Positions 38,700-48,324 of a stretch of 64,000 bases of DNA are shown one piece after another. Position 1 is the stretch's first letter. Each line of letters begins with the position of its first letter. The DNA comes from Rheinheimera sp. A13L. GTDB taxonomy: Bacteria; Pseudomonadota; Gammaproteobacteria; Enterobacterales; Alteromonadaceae. The notes beneath the pieces were generated by a model. It was not told the origin of the DNA, did not search any database, and saw only the letters and a list, made by a program, of their open reading frames with translations. Position numbers and translations under genes: made by a program. Location of the stretch: positions 30,266 to 94,265 of the forward strand of contig NZ_AFHI01000014.1 in NCBI RefSeq assembly GCF_000217935.1, in the 5' to 3' direction.

Positions 38700-39539
38700 T
38701 TATGATTTTTCTTCAAATAGCCATGGTTTTATGTCGTTGAGGTTCACTAAAACCAATTGCTGGGCTTCGGGGCTGATGTCGATGTCGCGGATGTTCACCT
38801 GCATTTCCTGCAGCACGTATTGGGCTAAACAAGCGCGGCTTTGGATCAGGAGTTTGCCGTTTTGCATTTGGTAGTCGTGATGCAGTACTTCTTGTTGGGT
38901 TGGTTTTAAGCGGGGATCGGGCTGGAATTCTAAACAAAGTTCGGTGGTCCAGCCGCTGTCTTGTTCGGCGCTGATGTAGGTTTTACCCATTAACTCAGGT
39001 ACGCCACGAAAGCGGCTTAAGACAAAGTCGCGAAAGCCTTTAGATTTTTCGCAATAAGCCCGTAAATGCCATCGTAAGCCAGCGCTGACAAAATGGTGTG
39101 GCACTATAATGCGACCTTGCCGGTCGGGGTTGCTGACAGACACATAATCCACCTCTACCCTGCGCTTTTGGCGGATGGCAGTCACCAATACCCGGATAAT
39201 TTCGGCGCTGACCTGGCGTTTGGGCAAAGACAAGGTGGTGTATGGCAAAGCGGTGCTCACCTCTGTAATGGCGTCCTGATGGCTGATCCAGTTCAGGTAT
39301 TCCACTACGTCGCCGGAAATGTAGGCTTGCTGAAAAGCGGCTTGTGGCAGAAAACCTTTATAACTGGCGTGATAAAGCAGGTTGCCGGGTAACAGCTGGT
39401 GGTAATAAAGAATATCTTTTTGCGCCTGAGTGCGGCTGATACCAAACTGGCGAATTAAGTGACTGGCGCTGATGCGGCCTTCCCACCAGGCAATCAGCTC
39501 AATAAACCATAATCTTTTATCCTGATTAATGCTAAGCAC
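38700..39539 (-). CDS. WYL-domain transcriptional regulator (BrxR/CapW-like) upstream of cas1
   Basis: A 279-residue protein. The N-terminal winged helix-turn-helix ('ASHLIRQFGISRTQAQKDI', 'YYHQLLPGNLLYHASYKGF') has the pattern of the BrxR/CapW group. The WYL domain follows at about residues 120-195 ('KRRVEVDYVSVSNPDRQGR', 'IVPHHFVSAGLRWHLRAYC', 'RDFVLSRFRGV'), then a C-terminal WCX extension. Proteins of this group are defence-island repressors that respond to a nucleic-acid-like or nucleotide ligand. It lies 102 bases upstream of cas1 on the same strand, so control of the cas operon is likely but inferred. A DeoR-like HTH with a generic role is the alternative. Confidence 0.8.
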   Translation of the reverse strand: MLSINQDKRLWFIELIAWWEGRISASHLIRQFGISRTQAQKDILYYHQLLPGNLLYHASYKGFLPQAAFQQAYISGDVVEYLNWISHQDAITEVSTALPYTTLSLPKRQVSAEIIRVLVTAIRQKRRVEVDYVSVSNPDRQGRIIVPHHFVSAGLRWHLRAYCEKSKGFRDFVLSRFRGVPELMGKTYISAEQDSGWTTELCLEFQPDPRLKPTQQEVLHHDYQMQNGKLLIQSRACLAQYVLQEMQVNIRDIDISPEAQQLVLVNLNDIKPWLFEEKS

Positions 39540-39735
39540 TTTCTGTCCCTGAATTTTGCTTTAGCACTACCATAACTGAACAGGAACAGCATCGACAATG
39601 GCTTTGTTTGAATTTGAGTTTAAACCCATCGAATTCGATGAGTTTAGCGAATTGAACCCACTATAAGGAAATCTATCCTGCGCTTGAAAAGCTCTAAGCT
39701 TTAGCCTGTTGTTTGGAGGCTAATTAAAATCTGAC

Positions 39736-40023
39736 TTATGGCAAATTCTCGCGAAAAACGGTGAGAATTTCTATTTGAGACCCAGTGACACGATAAACAA
39801 AGCTGTACTTCTTGTAACAGACCTTTCGTATTCCATAGCCATACTCTGTAAGCTCAATCCCTGATTCAGGAAATTCAAGCAGTACTTTATTCAACCACAG
39901 TTCAAACTGATTCAGGTACTCAACTACGAAGGAATCTGGCAATCCCTGCCCTGAGAGATATTCAGCAATTTCTGACAAACGCTCTTTTGCGCGTGGGGAA
40001 AAAACGAGCTGTAGTTTACTCAT
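39736..40023 (-). CDS. RelE/ParE-family toxin
   Basis: A 95-residue protein with the RelE/ParE fold: 'LVFSPRAKERLSEIAEYL' N-terminal helices, 'VCYKKYSFVYRVTGSQIEIL' central beta hairpin and 'TVFRENLP' end. The start at 40023 overlaps the antitoxin stop by eight bases; three codons further upstream are open but less likely. ParE-type toxins act on gyrase and RelE-type toxins on ribosome-bound mRNA; the subtype cannot be fixed by eye. Confidence 0.82.
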   Translation of the reverse strand: MSKLQLVFSPRAKERLSEIAEYLSGQGLPDSFVVEYLNQFELWLNKVLLEFPESGIELTEYGYGIRKVCYKKYSFVYRVTGSQIEILTVFRENLP

Positions 40024-40228
40024 ACCTTGCACGAATGGATTTAAACACGTCAGAGGATTTGAGTGCCTGGCCCTGTTCCAACTCTGTCACTGAAGTTTGA
40101 ATATCCTCGGCTAACCTTCTGGCCTGCACAAACTCAGCAAAAGCTTTGACTACAGACTGCGGATTACTGCCATATGCCTGTTTTAATTCGGCTTCCAACT
40201 CTGGATTGTCGATTTGGATACTTAACAT
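40016..40228 (-). CDS. ParD-like antitoxin
   Basis: A 70-residue acidic helical protein ('IDNPELEAELKQAYGSN', 'VVKAFAEFVQARRLAEDI') immediately upstream of and overlapping the toxin gene. Size, charge and position fit an antitoxin that neutralises the ParE-like toxin and represses the operon. The start ATG at 40228 follows AGGAAG at a good distance. Confidence 0.75.
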   Translation of the reverse strand: MLSIQIDNPELEAELKQAYGSNPQSVVKAFAEFVQARRLAEDIQTSVTELEQGQALKSSDVFKSIRARYE

Positions 40229-40331
40229 CTTCCTGCTCCACTGTCTTTACTCTGATAGCCTAATGCTTAGATCACTATAGCTCAACTATTGTTTGATATT
40301 CCCTTTGAACCAAATAGCTTTAAACAAAAAC

Positions 40332-41081
40332 CTACCCCGTAAAAATCTCATAATCATCAGGCCCTTTCATATAACCCGGTACTTTGTGGCTGAATAACCG
40401 AGCACCCGATATCGCTGTTTGTACCAACAACTTGTTGTAATGGCTGGCGTTTGGGTCGGCCAGATAATCAGCGCAGTCGAACCAGCGGGCCTGGAGAATT
40501 TCGCGGGGGTCTGGTGTGGGTTCTGTTTCCTCGGCGGTTAAGCGGCACACCATATACAGGTTAGAAGCGCCAAACTGACCCTGATGATGATGGCGTAACC
40601 CTAAAAAGCTATCAAAGCTTGCTGCAACACCGGTTTCTTCCAGCACTTCGCGAATGACTGCGTCCACCAGATGCTCTTTGGCATCCACCATACCGCCTGG
40701 TAATTTAAAATAACCTGGGCTGCGGCCTTCGAAAGGTTTTTCCTGTACCAGCAGTACTTTGCCCGAAGCGGATAACACCACAGCACCCACTCCTAAGCTG
40801 TGGGTAGCAGCTGAAGGTAAATAACTGTCGGCCTGTAGTTTTTTACTTAACATTAATTTTTCTGGTGTGCAGTGGTGAAAAGCAAAACCAAGCTCCAGTG
40901 CCACAGAAATCAATTCGGCGCGGCAAGCCGGTAACTCCAGCCAGATCAGCGCATAGTGGTGATGCCAGGCATCGACAGATGCAGCTAAACGACCGGCAAA
41001 CTCAGCCACTGTATCTGGCAGTTGCTCCGGCCCTATGTAGCAGCCGTTGTAGGGATTCACAATGGCATCAAATAATTTCAT
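40332..41081 (-). CDS. NUDIX hydrolase with N-terminal pre-NUDIX domain
   Basis: A 249-residue protein. Residues 1-90 are a pre-NUDIX domain of the NUDT6 type ('WHHHYALIWLELPACRAELI'). Residues ~95-235 are the NUDIX domain with an intact box: 'GGMVDAKEHLVDAVIREVLE' followed by 'ETGV', matching G-x5-E-x7-R-E-U-x-E-E-x-G-U. Such enzymes hydrolyse nucleoside diphosphates linked to another moiety; the substrate is not visible. The frame is open 20 codons upstream, but ATG 41081 has GGGGAG just before it and starts the homologous sequence. Confidence 0.88.
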   Translation of the reverse strand: MKLFDAIVNPYNGCYIGPEQLPDTVAEFAGRLAASVDAWHHHYALIWLELPACRAELISVALELGFAFHHCTPEKLMLSKKLQADSYLPSAATHSLGVGAVVLSASGKVLLVQEKPFEGRSPGYFKLPGGMVDAKEHLVDAVIREVLEETGVAASFDSFLGLRHHHQGQFGASNLYMVCRLTAEETEPTPDPREILQARWFDCADYLADPNASHYNKLLVQTAISGARLFSHKVPGYMKGPDDYEIFTG

Positions 41082-41233
41082 AAAACTCCCCTTCGTACTT
41101 AAAGGCACAGCTTTGTTACCTACGTTCCTCGCCCCAGTCACATAGGTAAACTATGCTCCTGGGGTCTCGATCACTTGTCGCCTCGCTGCAACTTCAATTA
41201 CTTTGGGGAGGCACTAAACAGAATTAGAAACAA

Positions 41234-41352
41234 GACGGGCGCCGATCAACGACGCCCCTGCATTTAATCAGCGGGTGTGCAGGGGCTGGGCTTGCCCTGC
41301 CCGTCCATCTGTACCGCAGTTTCATTGATCAGGCAGCGAACATGCCCTGCCA
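41234..41352. repeat. GC-rich REP-like intergenic repeat, copy A
   Basis: It combines a GACGGGCG ... CGCCCCTGC dyad with the shared core GGGGCTGGGCTTG and the tail GCAGTTTCATT. The same modules occur at 58838-58928 and 63941-64000. Only the right end touches a gene, just before the natB-like stop. The rest of 41082-41354 holds no gene that I can see. Confidence 0.6.
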
Positions 41353-41354
41353 TT

Positions 41355-42557
41355 TTATCTGAACAGTACTTTTTCTTTTTGGAACCAGCTGACACAAAAA
41401 GCCAGCAAAGCGGCAGCTATAACCACTGTAGAGCCAAAAATGGCCAGCAGCATGCCTACATCTATAGTGCCTTTGATCAGCTCTTTAATCGCCAGCGCTA
41501 CGTTGGCTACGGGCAACATGGCCATGCCCCAGGTCAGTTCAACACCAGGCATTAAAGCAACAATTAACGGCATAAATACGATCATGCTTAAAGGGCCAAT
41601 GTAGTTTTGTGCTTCTTTAAAGCTGCGGGCATAAATAGATAACGACAGCAGCAAGGACGCAAAAATAGCCGACAACGGAATAAGCATCATCAGGATCAGC
41701 AGCAAATCAGCCACACCTAAAGTCGACATAGTTTTAGCCACTATATCCACGCCCATTAAAGAGCCGATCACATAGCCCCAACCACCAAAGCTGGTGACGG
41801 TAATAAGCGCTGTAGCAAGGCCTGTGGTCAATACAGTCAGAAATTTACCTAACACAATAGAGGTTCTGCTGATCGGGCATATTAATAGGGTTTCTAAAGT
41901 ACCGCGTTCTTTTTCACCAGCACCAATATCAATAGCTGGGTATGAACAACCCGCTAAACATAAAGGGATCAGGATATAAGCAATTAAGCCGCCTATTTTT
42001 TCACCTAAATCTTCGCGGCTTTCGGCTGTATTTACTTTTTCCAGCTTCACCGGCTGTAATAACGCATCTACTTTTTCAGCTGTTACCCCTAAAGAATCCA
42101 GTTTGGCCAGTTGCAGTTTTTTGCTGTAATCACGCAGTAACTCATTGAAATATTTATCAATCATATCCAGCTGAGATGACATGTTGTAAATCACTTTCCA
42201 TTGGCTTTGCGTCAGGTTGTTTGCATCTGCACTAAAGTCGTCGGCAATGATAATAGCCAGATCAAATTGGTTATCGCGTATGGCTTGTTTCAGCGCTTCA
42301 GGATCGGTCAGATCAGACTCCACCTTTTTAAAATTCTTGTGATAAAACAAGGCTTCTGTCAGTTCAGGCGCCTTATCTGCATTGATAATCACATAACGGT
42401 GTTCTTCGGCTTCGGCTTGTTTGGCCACATTCGCCACCACCAGCCCCATAATGCCAAAAAGCACAGGGAAGACGAGGATCGGCAGCAATATGATGAAAAA
42501 CATGGTTTTTTTATCACGAACCAACTCAGTCAGTTCTTTAAAATACACTTGCCACAT
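41355..42557 (-). CDS. natB: NatB-like ABC-2 permease
   Basis: A 400-residue ABC-2 type permease. 'KKTMFFIILLPILVFPVLFG' is the first membrane helix after a short cytoplasmic N-terminus. A large extracytoplasmic domain (residues ~50-185) follows, then five to six helices including the signature 'GAGEKERGTLETLLICPISR'. This layout matches NatB, the membrane subunit of a Na+ exporter. The gene starts directly after the stop of the ATPase gene upstream, so the two form an operon. Na+ specificity is inferred from family resemblance. Confidence 0.8.
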   Translation of the reverse strand: MWQVYFKELTELVRDKKTMFFIILLPILVFPVLFGIMGLVVANVAKQAEAEEHRYVIINADKAPELTEALFYHKNFKKVESDLTDPEALKQAIRDNQFDLAIIIADDFSADANNLTQSQWKVIYNMSSQLDMIDKYFNELLRDYSKKLQLAKLDSLGVTAEKVDALLQPVKLEKVNTAESREDLGEKIGGLIAYILIPLCLAGCSYPAIDIGAGEKERGTLETLLICPISRTSIVLGKFLTVLTTGLATALITVTSFGGWGYVIGSLMGVDIVAKTMSTLGVADLLLILMMLIPLSAIFASLLLSLSIYARSFKEAQNYIGPLSMIVFMPLIVALMPGVELTWGMAMLPVANVALAIKELIKGTIDVGMLLAIFGSTVVIAAALLAFCVSWFQKEKVLFR

Positions 42558-43358
42558 TTAGTTGTGCTCCCTGTTACTTGCTGTCGCATTAATCACCGTC
42601 ATAAAAGACTGACGTAAATCACCATCGGCACTTAATGCCTTAAAGGCGTCAAAACTATCGGAAAAAGCGCTGATGCCTTTGTCGATCACCACAACGCGGT
42701 CACACAAAGAAGCCACTTCATCCAAATGGTGGGTAGAAAAAATTACCGGCGTGCCCTGCTGTTTTAACGAGCGGATAAAATCCAGCACTGTCTGAGTGGT
42801 CATGATATCCAGGCCTGTAGTAGGTTCATCCAGAATTACTACTTTGGGCGAATGCACTACGGCCCGGGCTATAGCGGTTTTTTGTTTCATACCAGTCGAC
42901 ATAGCGTCGGCTTTCCTATTGGCAAAGTCGTGCATATTCAGCAGCGTAAACAACTCGTCGATGCGCTGCTTTAGCGCAGCTTCGCTCATGCCATGCAAAC
43001 GGGCAAAATAGGCAATGTTTTCATAAGCCGTTAAGCGGCCATACAAGCCTGTGCTGCTGGATAAAAAGCCGATTTTTTTCCGCGCCTGCACAGGGTGTTT
43101 TAATACATCCACACCTTCTATCAGCACAGAACCTGAATCCGGCTGCAAGGCGGTAGATAAAATACGTAAGGTGGTGGTTTTGCCAGCGCCATTGGGGCCT
43201 AATAAACCTAAGACTTCGCCAGAGCCACAATCAAAACTGACATTTCGTACTGAATGAAAGGCTTCTTTGCTGTAGCGCACATCCTGTTTTTCGCTGTCTG
43301 ACAGTTTCTGGCCGCGGCTGATGGCAAAAGATTTAGCCAGCGCGTCGATTTTAATCAT
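42558..43358 (-). CDS. natA: NatA-like ABC transporter ATPase
   Basis: A 266-residue ABC ATPase: Walker A '[16 protein letters not shown]', Q-loop '[16 protein letters not shown]', a variant signature '[15 protein letters not shown]' and Walker B '[13 protein letters not shown]', plus the switch His in '[10 protein letters not shown]'. The N-terminal insertion '[20 protein letters not shown]' before the Walker A motif is as in NatA proteins. It should energise the adjacent ABC-2 permease. Confidence 0.85.
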   Translation of the reverse strand: MIKIDALAKSFAISRGQKLSDSEKQDVRYSKEAFHSVRNVSFDCGSGEVLGLLGPNGAGKTTTLRILSTALQPDSGSVLIEGVDVLKHPVQARKKIGFLSSSTGLYGRLTAYENIAYFARLHGMSEAALKQRIDELFTLLNMHDFANRKADAMSTGMKQKTAIARAVVHSPKVVILDEPTTGLDIMTTQTVLDFIRSLKQQGTPVIFSTHHLDEVASLCDRVVVIDKGISAFSDSFDAFKALSADGDLRQSFMTVINATASNREHN

Positions 43359-43384
43359 CGAGAGTTCCCTTTGTTGTTCTTGTA

Positions 43385-44212
43385 TTAAGTCGTTTGGCGT
43401 TTTGGTCTGAAGTAACTGGTATCTGCATAAAAATCCAGATCCTGAGCCTCTTGATGCCAGCCCGGCACTCCCAGTAATGGAAGTGGACTAAGCTGTTGAT
43501 TATCAAGTAGCAAGTCGGCATTCACAAGCTGAGTCGCTAATAAATCATCAACAAAATCGTAACCTTCTGTGTTTGGCCGGGTCAAGCCTTCTGGCAATTC
43601 AATACAGCATAATTTTGCGGTTAAACCAATAAAAGGCTTAGTGGCCATTTCATAGTTGGCATGACCAAAAATGATTGGGTTTAGCTCTGCCCACAGCTCT
43701 TTATGCTGATAAAAGGCTTGAGTCCATTGATGATTACGTAATAAGTCCAGTAAAAACCGTTGTGAAGGTTTGATGCAAATAATCACACCACATTCATCCA
43801 GCAAGGTCAGTTTATGCCGTACTTTGCTGCGCTCTTTGCTGCCAAACTGCTGAATTTGCTCCATATGCAGCCGGTTCATCTGCTGCTTACTTTTTGGAAA
43901 AAAACACCAAATCAAAGCACCAAATAAGTCATGCCAGTTATTGAGGCGCATCGGAATTTGCCGGCTTTGGTAAATAAAGTCTTCGTAATAACGGCCATCC
44001 GCGTCCAGCACAGAGCTGTCGACAAAACACCAGTCCTGTAATGGTGTGCGCTGATGCAGCCATTCGGTCAGTTGCTCTGGCGATGGGAAATGCCTTTGCT
44101 CTGCTAAAGGAAAAGTGGCAGCCAAAGCGCTGAAGAGTCCAGGCTGCAAAAACAGCTCTGGTTGCCATTCTGTTGGCGCTACAAATCGGGGATTTACGCT
44201 GTTTTTTTGCAT
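43385..44212 (-). CDS. DUF3025 domain protein
   Basis: A protein of 275 residues from the likely start at 44212; the frame is open up to 44335 (316 residues), but that extension is unlike the family. The DUF3025 core is clear: 'RLNNWHDLFGALIWCFFPKS' and 'RSKVRHKLTLLDECGVIICI'. No catalytic function is established for the family. It is divergent from asnB, so the start choice also leaves space for the asnB promoter. Confidence 0.8.
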   Translation of the reverse strand: MQKNSVNPRFVAPTEWQPELFLQPGLFSALAATFPLAEQRHFPSPEQLTEWLHQRTPLQDWCFVDSSVLDADGRYYEDFIYQSRQIPMRLNNWHDLFGALIWCFFPKSKQQMNRLHMEQIQQFGSKERSKVRHKLTLLDECGVIICIKPSQRFLLDLLRNHQWTQAFYQHKELWAELNPIIFGHANYEMATKPFIGLTAKLCCIELPEGLTRPNTEGYDFVDDLLATQLVNADLLLDNQQLSPLPLLGVPGWHQEAQDLDFYADTSYFRPKRQTT

Positions 44213-44409
44213 GAATAAGAAAAACTCGTTGTTGCCGTGAAAACTTACGACCTGCATTACCTGTGAAAAGCGCAAAAAACCTCTTGCAATTTTCCTGTAA
44301 GCTGGCAAATTCAAGGGGTACGTATAGACGTACATACTGCCAAAATTTGTTTGCCCGTCGTTCGTATTATTTAGGGCAATGATATTAAATTAATTAGAGG
44401 TTACTCATC

Positions 44410-46074
44410 ATGTGTTCGATATTTGGGGTGCTTGACATCAAGACTGATGTTAAAGCCTTGCGCCAGCAGGCGCTACAGTTATCTAAATTATTACGTCATC
44501 GTGGACCAGACTGGTCAGGCGTATGGAACAACGACCATGCCATTTTAGTGCATGAACGTCTGGCTATTGTAGATACTGAAAATGGCGCCCAGCCCCTGAT
44601 TAATCCAAATCGAAATCACATTCTGGCAGTGAATGGTGAGATTTATAATCACAAGAATTTAGAGAAAAACTTAACAGTGGACTATCAGTTCCAGACCAAA
44701 TCAGACTGTGAAGTGATATTGCCTTTGTATTTGCAGCACGGCGTTGAGTTTATTGACCAACTGCAGGGTATGTTTGCTTTTATTCTGTATGACGCAGAGC
44801 AAAACCGTTACCTGATTGCACGCGACCATATCGGCATTATTCCGCTGTATTACGGCCATGACGAGCATGGTCAGCTGTATGTGGCGTCTGAATTAAAAGC
44901 CTTGGTACCTGTGTGTAAACAAATGCAGGAATTCCCGCCAGGCCATTACTTTGACAGCAAAGTGGGCAAACTGGTGCAGTACTATAAGCGCGACTGGCAA
45001 AGTTTTGATGCAGTTAAAGACAACCCGGCTGATTTGGGCGAATTACGCGCCGCTTTGGAGCACAGTGTAAAAAGCCATTTAATGTCCGACGTGCCTTATG
45101 GTGTGTTGTTGTCCGGTGGTCTGGATTCGTCATTAATCTCTGCTATTACTCAGCAATTTGCGCGTAATCGCGTAGAAGATGATGGTCAGTCCGAAGCCTG
45201 GTGGCCTCGCCTGCACTCTTTTGCGGTAGGTTTAGCGGGTTCGCCCGATTTGGTGGCTGCCCGTAAAGTAGCGGACAGCATTGGCACAGTGCATCATGAA
45301 GTGCTGTTTACTGTGCAGGAAGGCTTAGATTCACTGCGTGACGTCATTTATTTCCTGGAAACTTATGACGTAACCACTATTCGTGCTTCAACCCCTATGT
45401 ACTTAATGGCCCGTAAAATCAAAGCCATGGGTATTAAAATGGTGTTGTCGGGTGAAGGTTCTGATGAAATTTTTGGCGGCTATTTGTATTTCCACAAAGC
45501 GCCAAACGCTAAAGAGTTCCACGAAGAAACTTTACGTAAGTTAGACCGTTTGCATATGTTCGACTGCAACCGCGCCAACAAAGCCATGTCGGCCTGGGGT
45601 ATTGAAGCTCGTGTTCCTTTCCTCGACAAAGAGTTTATGGACGTAGCCATGCGCTTAAATCCTGAAGCCAAAATGTGTGGCAAAGGCAAAATGGAGAAAC
45701 ACATTTTGCGTCAGGCCTTTGATGGCTTATTACCGCACGATATTTTATGGCGTCAGAAAGAGCAGTTCTCAGACGGCGTAGGTTACAGCTGGATTGACAG
45801 CTTAAAAGCTCATGCCGAAAAAGAAGTGACGGACCAGCAAATGGCGACAGCAGCGTTCCGCTTCCCGGTGAATACACCAGACAGCAAAGAAGCCTATTTC
45901 TATAGAGTGATCTTTGAAGAGCATTTCCCACACACAGGCGCAATTTCCTGTGTACCTGGTGGTAAGTCGGTGGCCTGTTCCACCCCTGAAGCTTTGGCAT
46001 GGGATGCAAAAATGGCACAAATGACAGACCCGTCCGGTCGTGCTGTACGTGACGTTCACGAACAAGCGTACTGA
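44410..46074 (+). CDS. asnB: Asparagine synthase B, glutamine-hydrolysing
   Basis: A 554-residue enzyme. After Met removal Cys2 ('MCSIFGVLDI') is the glutaminase nucleophile; 'LRHRGPDWSG', 'VHERLAIVD' and 'VNGEIYNHKNL' are the Ntn-hydrolase motifs. The synthetase domain begins near residue 210 with the PP-loop 'GVLLSGGLDSSLISAI', and contains 'VLSGEGSDEIFGGYLYFHKA' and 'RVPFLDKEFM'. It makes asparagine from aspartate, glutamine and ATP. Length equals that of E. coli AsnB. AGAGG precedes the ATG and a strong terminator follows. Confidence 0.97.
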   Translation: MCSIFGVLDIKTDVKALRQQALQLSKLLRHRGPDWSGVWNNDHAILVHERLAIVDTENGAQPLINPNRNHILAVNGEIYNHKNLEKNLTVDYQFQTKSDCEVILPLYLQHGVEFIDQLQGMFAFILYDAEQNRYLIARDHIGIIPLYYGHDEHGQLYVASELKALVPVCKQMQEFPPGHYFDSKVGKLVQYYKRDWQSFDAVKDNPADLGELRAALEHSVKSHLMSDVPYGVLLSGGLDSSLISAITQQFARNRVEDDGQSEAWWPRLHSFAVGLAGSPDLVAARKVADSIGTVHHEVLFTVQEGLDSLRDVIYFLETYDVTTIRASTPMYLMARKIKAMGIKMVLSGEGSDEIFGGYLYFHKAPNAKEFHEETLRKLDRLHMFDCNRANKAMSAWGIEARVPFLDKEFMDVAMRLNPEAKMCGKGKMEKHILRQAFDGLLPHDILWRQKEQFSDGVGYSWIDSLKAHAEKEVTDQQMATAAFRFPVNTPDSKEAYFYRVIFEEHFPHTGAISCVPGGKSVACSTPEALAWDAKMAQMTDPSGRAVRDVHEQAY

Positions 46075-46125
46075 TAAAAGCTCTCACCTGAGTTAATTAT
46101 TCAGGTTAATGCTTGATACACATCA

Positions 46126-46166
46126 AAAAGCCACAGAATGGTACCGCCATTCTGTGGCTTTTCTTT
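46126..46166 (+). terminator. Rho-independent terminator of asnB
   Basis: Perfect 16-bp stem AAAAGCCACAGAATGG / CCATTCTGTGGCTTTT with a five-base loop, followed by further T residues. It is about 50 bases after the asnB stop. Confidence 0.92.
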
Positions 46167-46305
46167 TCATCCTCTGCTATTCATCAGATGATTGTGTTTT
46201 TTTTCGGCGAATAAAGCATTTTTATCGGGTTTCGCTGGCGAAATACTCTGGTAGATCGTATGTTAGGCGCCATCTGAATATGCCCTGAATTATGGATCGA
46301 AGACT

Positions 46306-48324
46306 GTGATCAATTTATCCAAATCCTTGTTCACCTTGTTGGCTATCGCCAGCTTAAGCGGGGATCTGAATGCAGAAACGGCACTGAAAGGCCAATGGTT
46401 GACTGATTTAGAAGGTCAAACCTTACTGGACCCTCAAACATCGGGCGTTACTTTCCGTAAAGGTGAGTTAGTGGTGATTGGCGACCAAAGTGCTCATGAA
46501 AGCACCAGAATGAAGTTATTCAGAATAGATCCGGCCACAGGCGCATCTGTGACTCAGCCTATTCAAATTACCGTGGCCGAAAGCCTGAAAAACAGCTGTT
46601 TTTATGGGTATCTGAGTGACAAACCTGACTTTGAAGCCCTGACCTGGGATCGCATCGACGAAACCAGTTTAATTACGGTCACTGAAGATGCGTCAGCTTA
46701 TGAATTAAGCCCAGAGTGTAAAAAAAGATTCAGCCAGACAAACTCCACCAGCTACCCCAGTTTGTTGTTAAAAATTCAGGTCGACAACGCTTTAACCCGA
46801 GCTGAAATAGTGGCAGTGCGGCCTGTCCAGTTTCCATTGGAAGCCAAAGTAGGTAATTATCCAAACGATGGCATTGAAGGCTTAGCTGTTGATGATCATC
46901 AGAATTTATATCTGGCGCTGGAACAGGATATTGCCAATAAGCCGCAATTATTTAAAACCCGTTTAACTCAGGATTTTTGGCTGCGCGATAACTTTGTCAA
47001 AGTGATAGACGCCAACCTGACCTTCCCAGTGCTGGACGACAAAGACCACCCTATTAATGGTATTGAGTTTTTACCCAGCCCTATTAAAGGCCACCCGGGT
47101 TATTTAATGGCGGTAGCGCGCAATGACGACGAGTTATGGGTGTTTGATTTAACCAACCGTATTCCGCCTTTTGTGCAGAAGCTGAGTTTTTATGTCAGCA
47201 CAGATGACAGCGGCCTCTGTCCTGCTTACGAAAAGCTGGTACAAACAGCACTGGAAGCCATTACTATTCACGACGGTACTGTGTATTTGATTAATGATCC
47301 CTGGAAACAGCATTACACCGATAATATTCAGTGTGGTACTCATGTCGACAAGTTCAAACGTATGTCGCCTTTGCTGTTTAAAATGCAGGCAGACCCACGG
47401 TGGTTTACTCCTTTTAGAGCAAAAACCCAAACCTCTTTACCTGCACTCAGTGGTTTAGCTGCTTTGGATCAAAACCGCTATCTGGCGGTGCAGGATAAAA
47501 AAATTCAGCGTCAGGGCGATCGTTTAACCTTAATTCAGTTGAATGCGGATCAACAACTGACAGCCCAAAGCTTATTTGTCACCAACTGGCCTGCAGGTCA
47601 GGCAGCCAACGACTTAGAATCTGTCTGTGCTCTGCCTGATAAAAACAGCGAATTTTTAATAGCGGAAAGCGGCACCTGGCAAGGCTCTTTTGGCCGTTTG
47701 TTTCATATCAAAGTATTCCCGACCTACGCCCAGGTACTGAACACTTTTGAATTACCTGTTGAGCGTGACAATAGCCCGGAGCAAGACGGCGATAACTTCG
47801 AAGGTTTGGCTTGCGCTAAAAAAGATGTGAATCGTTATCTGGTGATTTTAGGTGAACGAGGCACAGCCACTGCAGCTGGTTTTTTACAATGGGGTGAGCT
47901 GGATTTAGCCGCAGCAAACATTCAGTGGAACAGCCAGAAAATTCAGGTCACTGGCCCAACAAAACTGAAAAACCGTCACTACAACAGGGTGATATCCGAC
48001 TTGCATCTGGAAGGTGACGTACTTTGGGCCAGCGCTGTGCTGGACAGCTCAGACAACGGCCCTTTTGCCAGCGCCGTCTATCCTTTAGCTTTGGTGACCC
48101 CCAATTCAAAACAACCCATCAGCTTAATGGCTGAACGGCCCGTACTCTGGCAAGTTGATGGCTTTAAAGTAGAAGGTTTAGCCAGCCCCAGTCCATTAGT
48201 TCCGGGTTCAGCCCTGATGATGGTCACAGACGATGAAAATTATCACGGCCAGTTCCGGCCCTTAGCTATTACAGAGCAAAGCCCCTATGGCAACCCAAGC
48301 CCCAAACCAGCCACAACACAATAA
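46306..48324 (+). CDS. Secreted beta-propeller protein, esterase-like activity of phytase family
   Basis: A 672-residue exported protein with signal peptide 'MINLSKSLFTLLAIASLSG' and cleavage near 'LNAETA'. It shows repeated propeller-type blades with the phytase-esterase-like patterns 'GIEGLAVDDHQNLYLALE', 'PINGIEFLPSPIKGHPGYLM', 'DLESVCALPDKNSEFLIAES' and 'DGDNFEGLACAKKD'. Family members are secreted and poorly characterised. Two cysteine pairs could form disulfides. Its 3' end overlaps the start of the VF530 gene by 38 bases, and a copy of that 3' end lies at 49501-49636. Confidence 0.65.
   Translation: MINLSKSLFTLLAIASLSGDLNAETALKGQWLTDLEGQTLLDPQTSGVTFRKGELVVIGDQSAHESTRMKLFRIDPATGASVTQPIQITVAESLKNSCFYGYLSDKPDFEALTWDRIDETSLITVTEDASAYELSPECKKRFSQTNSTSYPSLLLKIQVDNALTRAEIVAVRPVQFPLEAKVGNYPNDGIEGLAVDDHQNLYLALEQDIANKPQLFKTRLTQDFWLRDNFVKVIDANLTFPVLDDKDHPINGIEFLPSPIKGHPGYLMAVARNDDELWVFDLTNRIPPFVQKLSFYVSTDDSGLCPAYEKLVQTALEAITIHDGTVYLINDPWKQHYTDNIQCGTHVDKFKRMSPLLFKMQADPRWFTPFRAKTQTSLPALSGLAALDQNRYLAVQDKKIQRQGDRLTLIQLNADQQLTAQSLFVTNWPAGQAANDLESVCALPDKNSEFLIAESGTWQGSFGRLFHIKVFPTYAQVLNTFELPVERDNSPEQDGDNFEGLACAKKDVNRYLVILGERGTATAAGFLQWGELDLAAANIQWNSQKIQVTGPTKLKNRHYNRVISDLHLEGDVLWASAVLDSSDNGPFASAVYPLALVTPNSKQPISLMAERPVLWQVDGFKVEGLASPSPLVPGSALMMVTDDENYHGQFRPLAITEQSPYGNPSPKPATTQ

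Noticed and set aside
39598..39666. Small frame of 22 codons (MALFEFEFKPIEFDEFSELN...) between the WYL gene and the toxin gene
   Set aside because: The Shine-Dalgarno is weak and distant and there is no family match. Too short to support as a gene, though the protein-like composition was noted.
41100..41220. Possible structured repeat around CATAGGTAAACTATGCTCC upstream of the NUDIX gene
   Set aside because: It looks like an intergenic repeat of this bacterial group, but no second copy occurs in the window, so it cannot be supported from the sequence alone.
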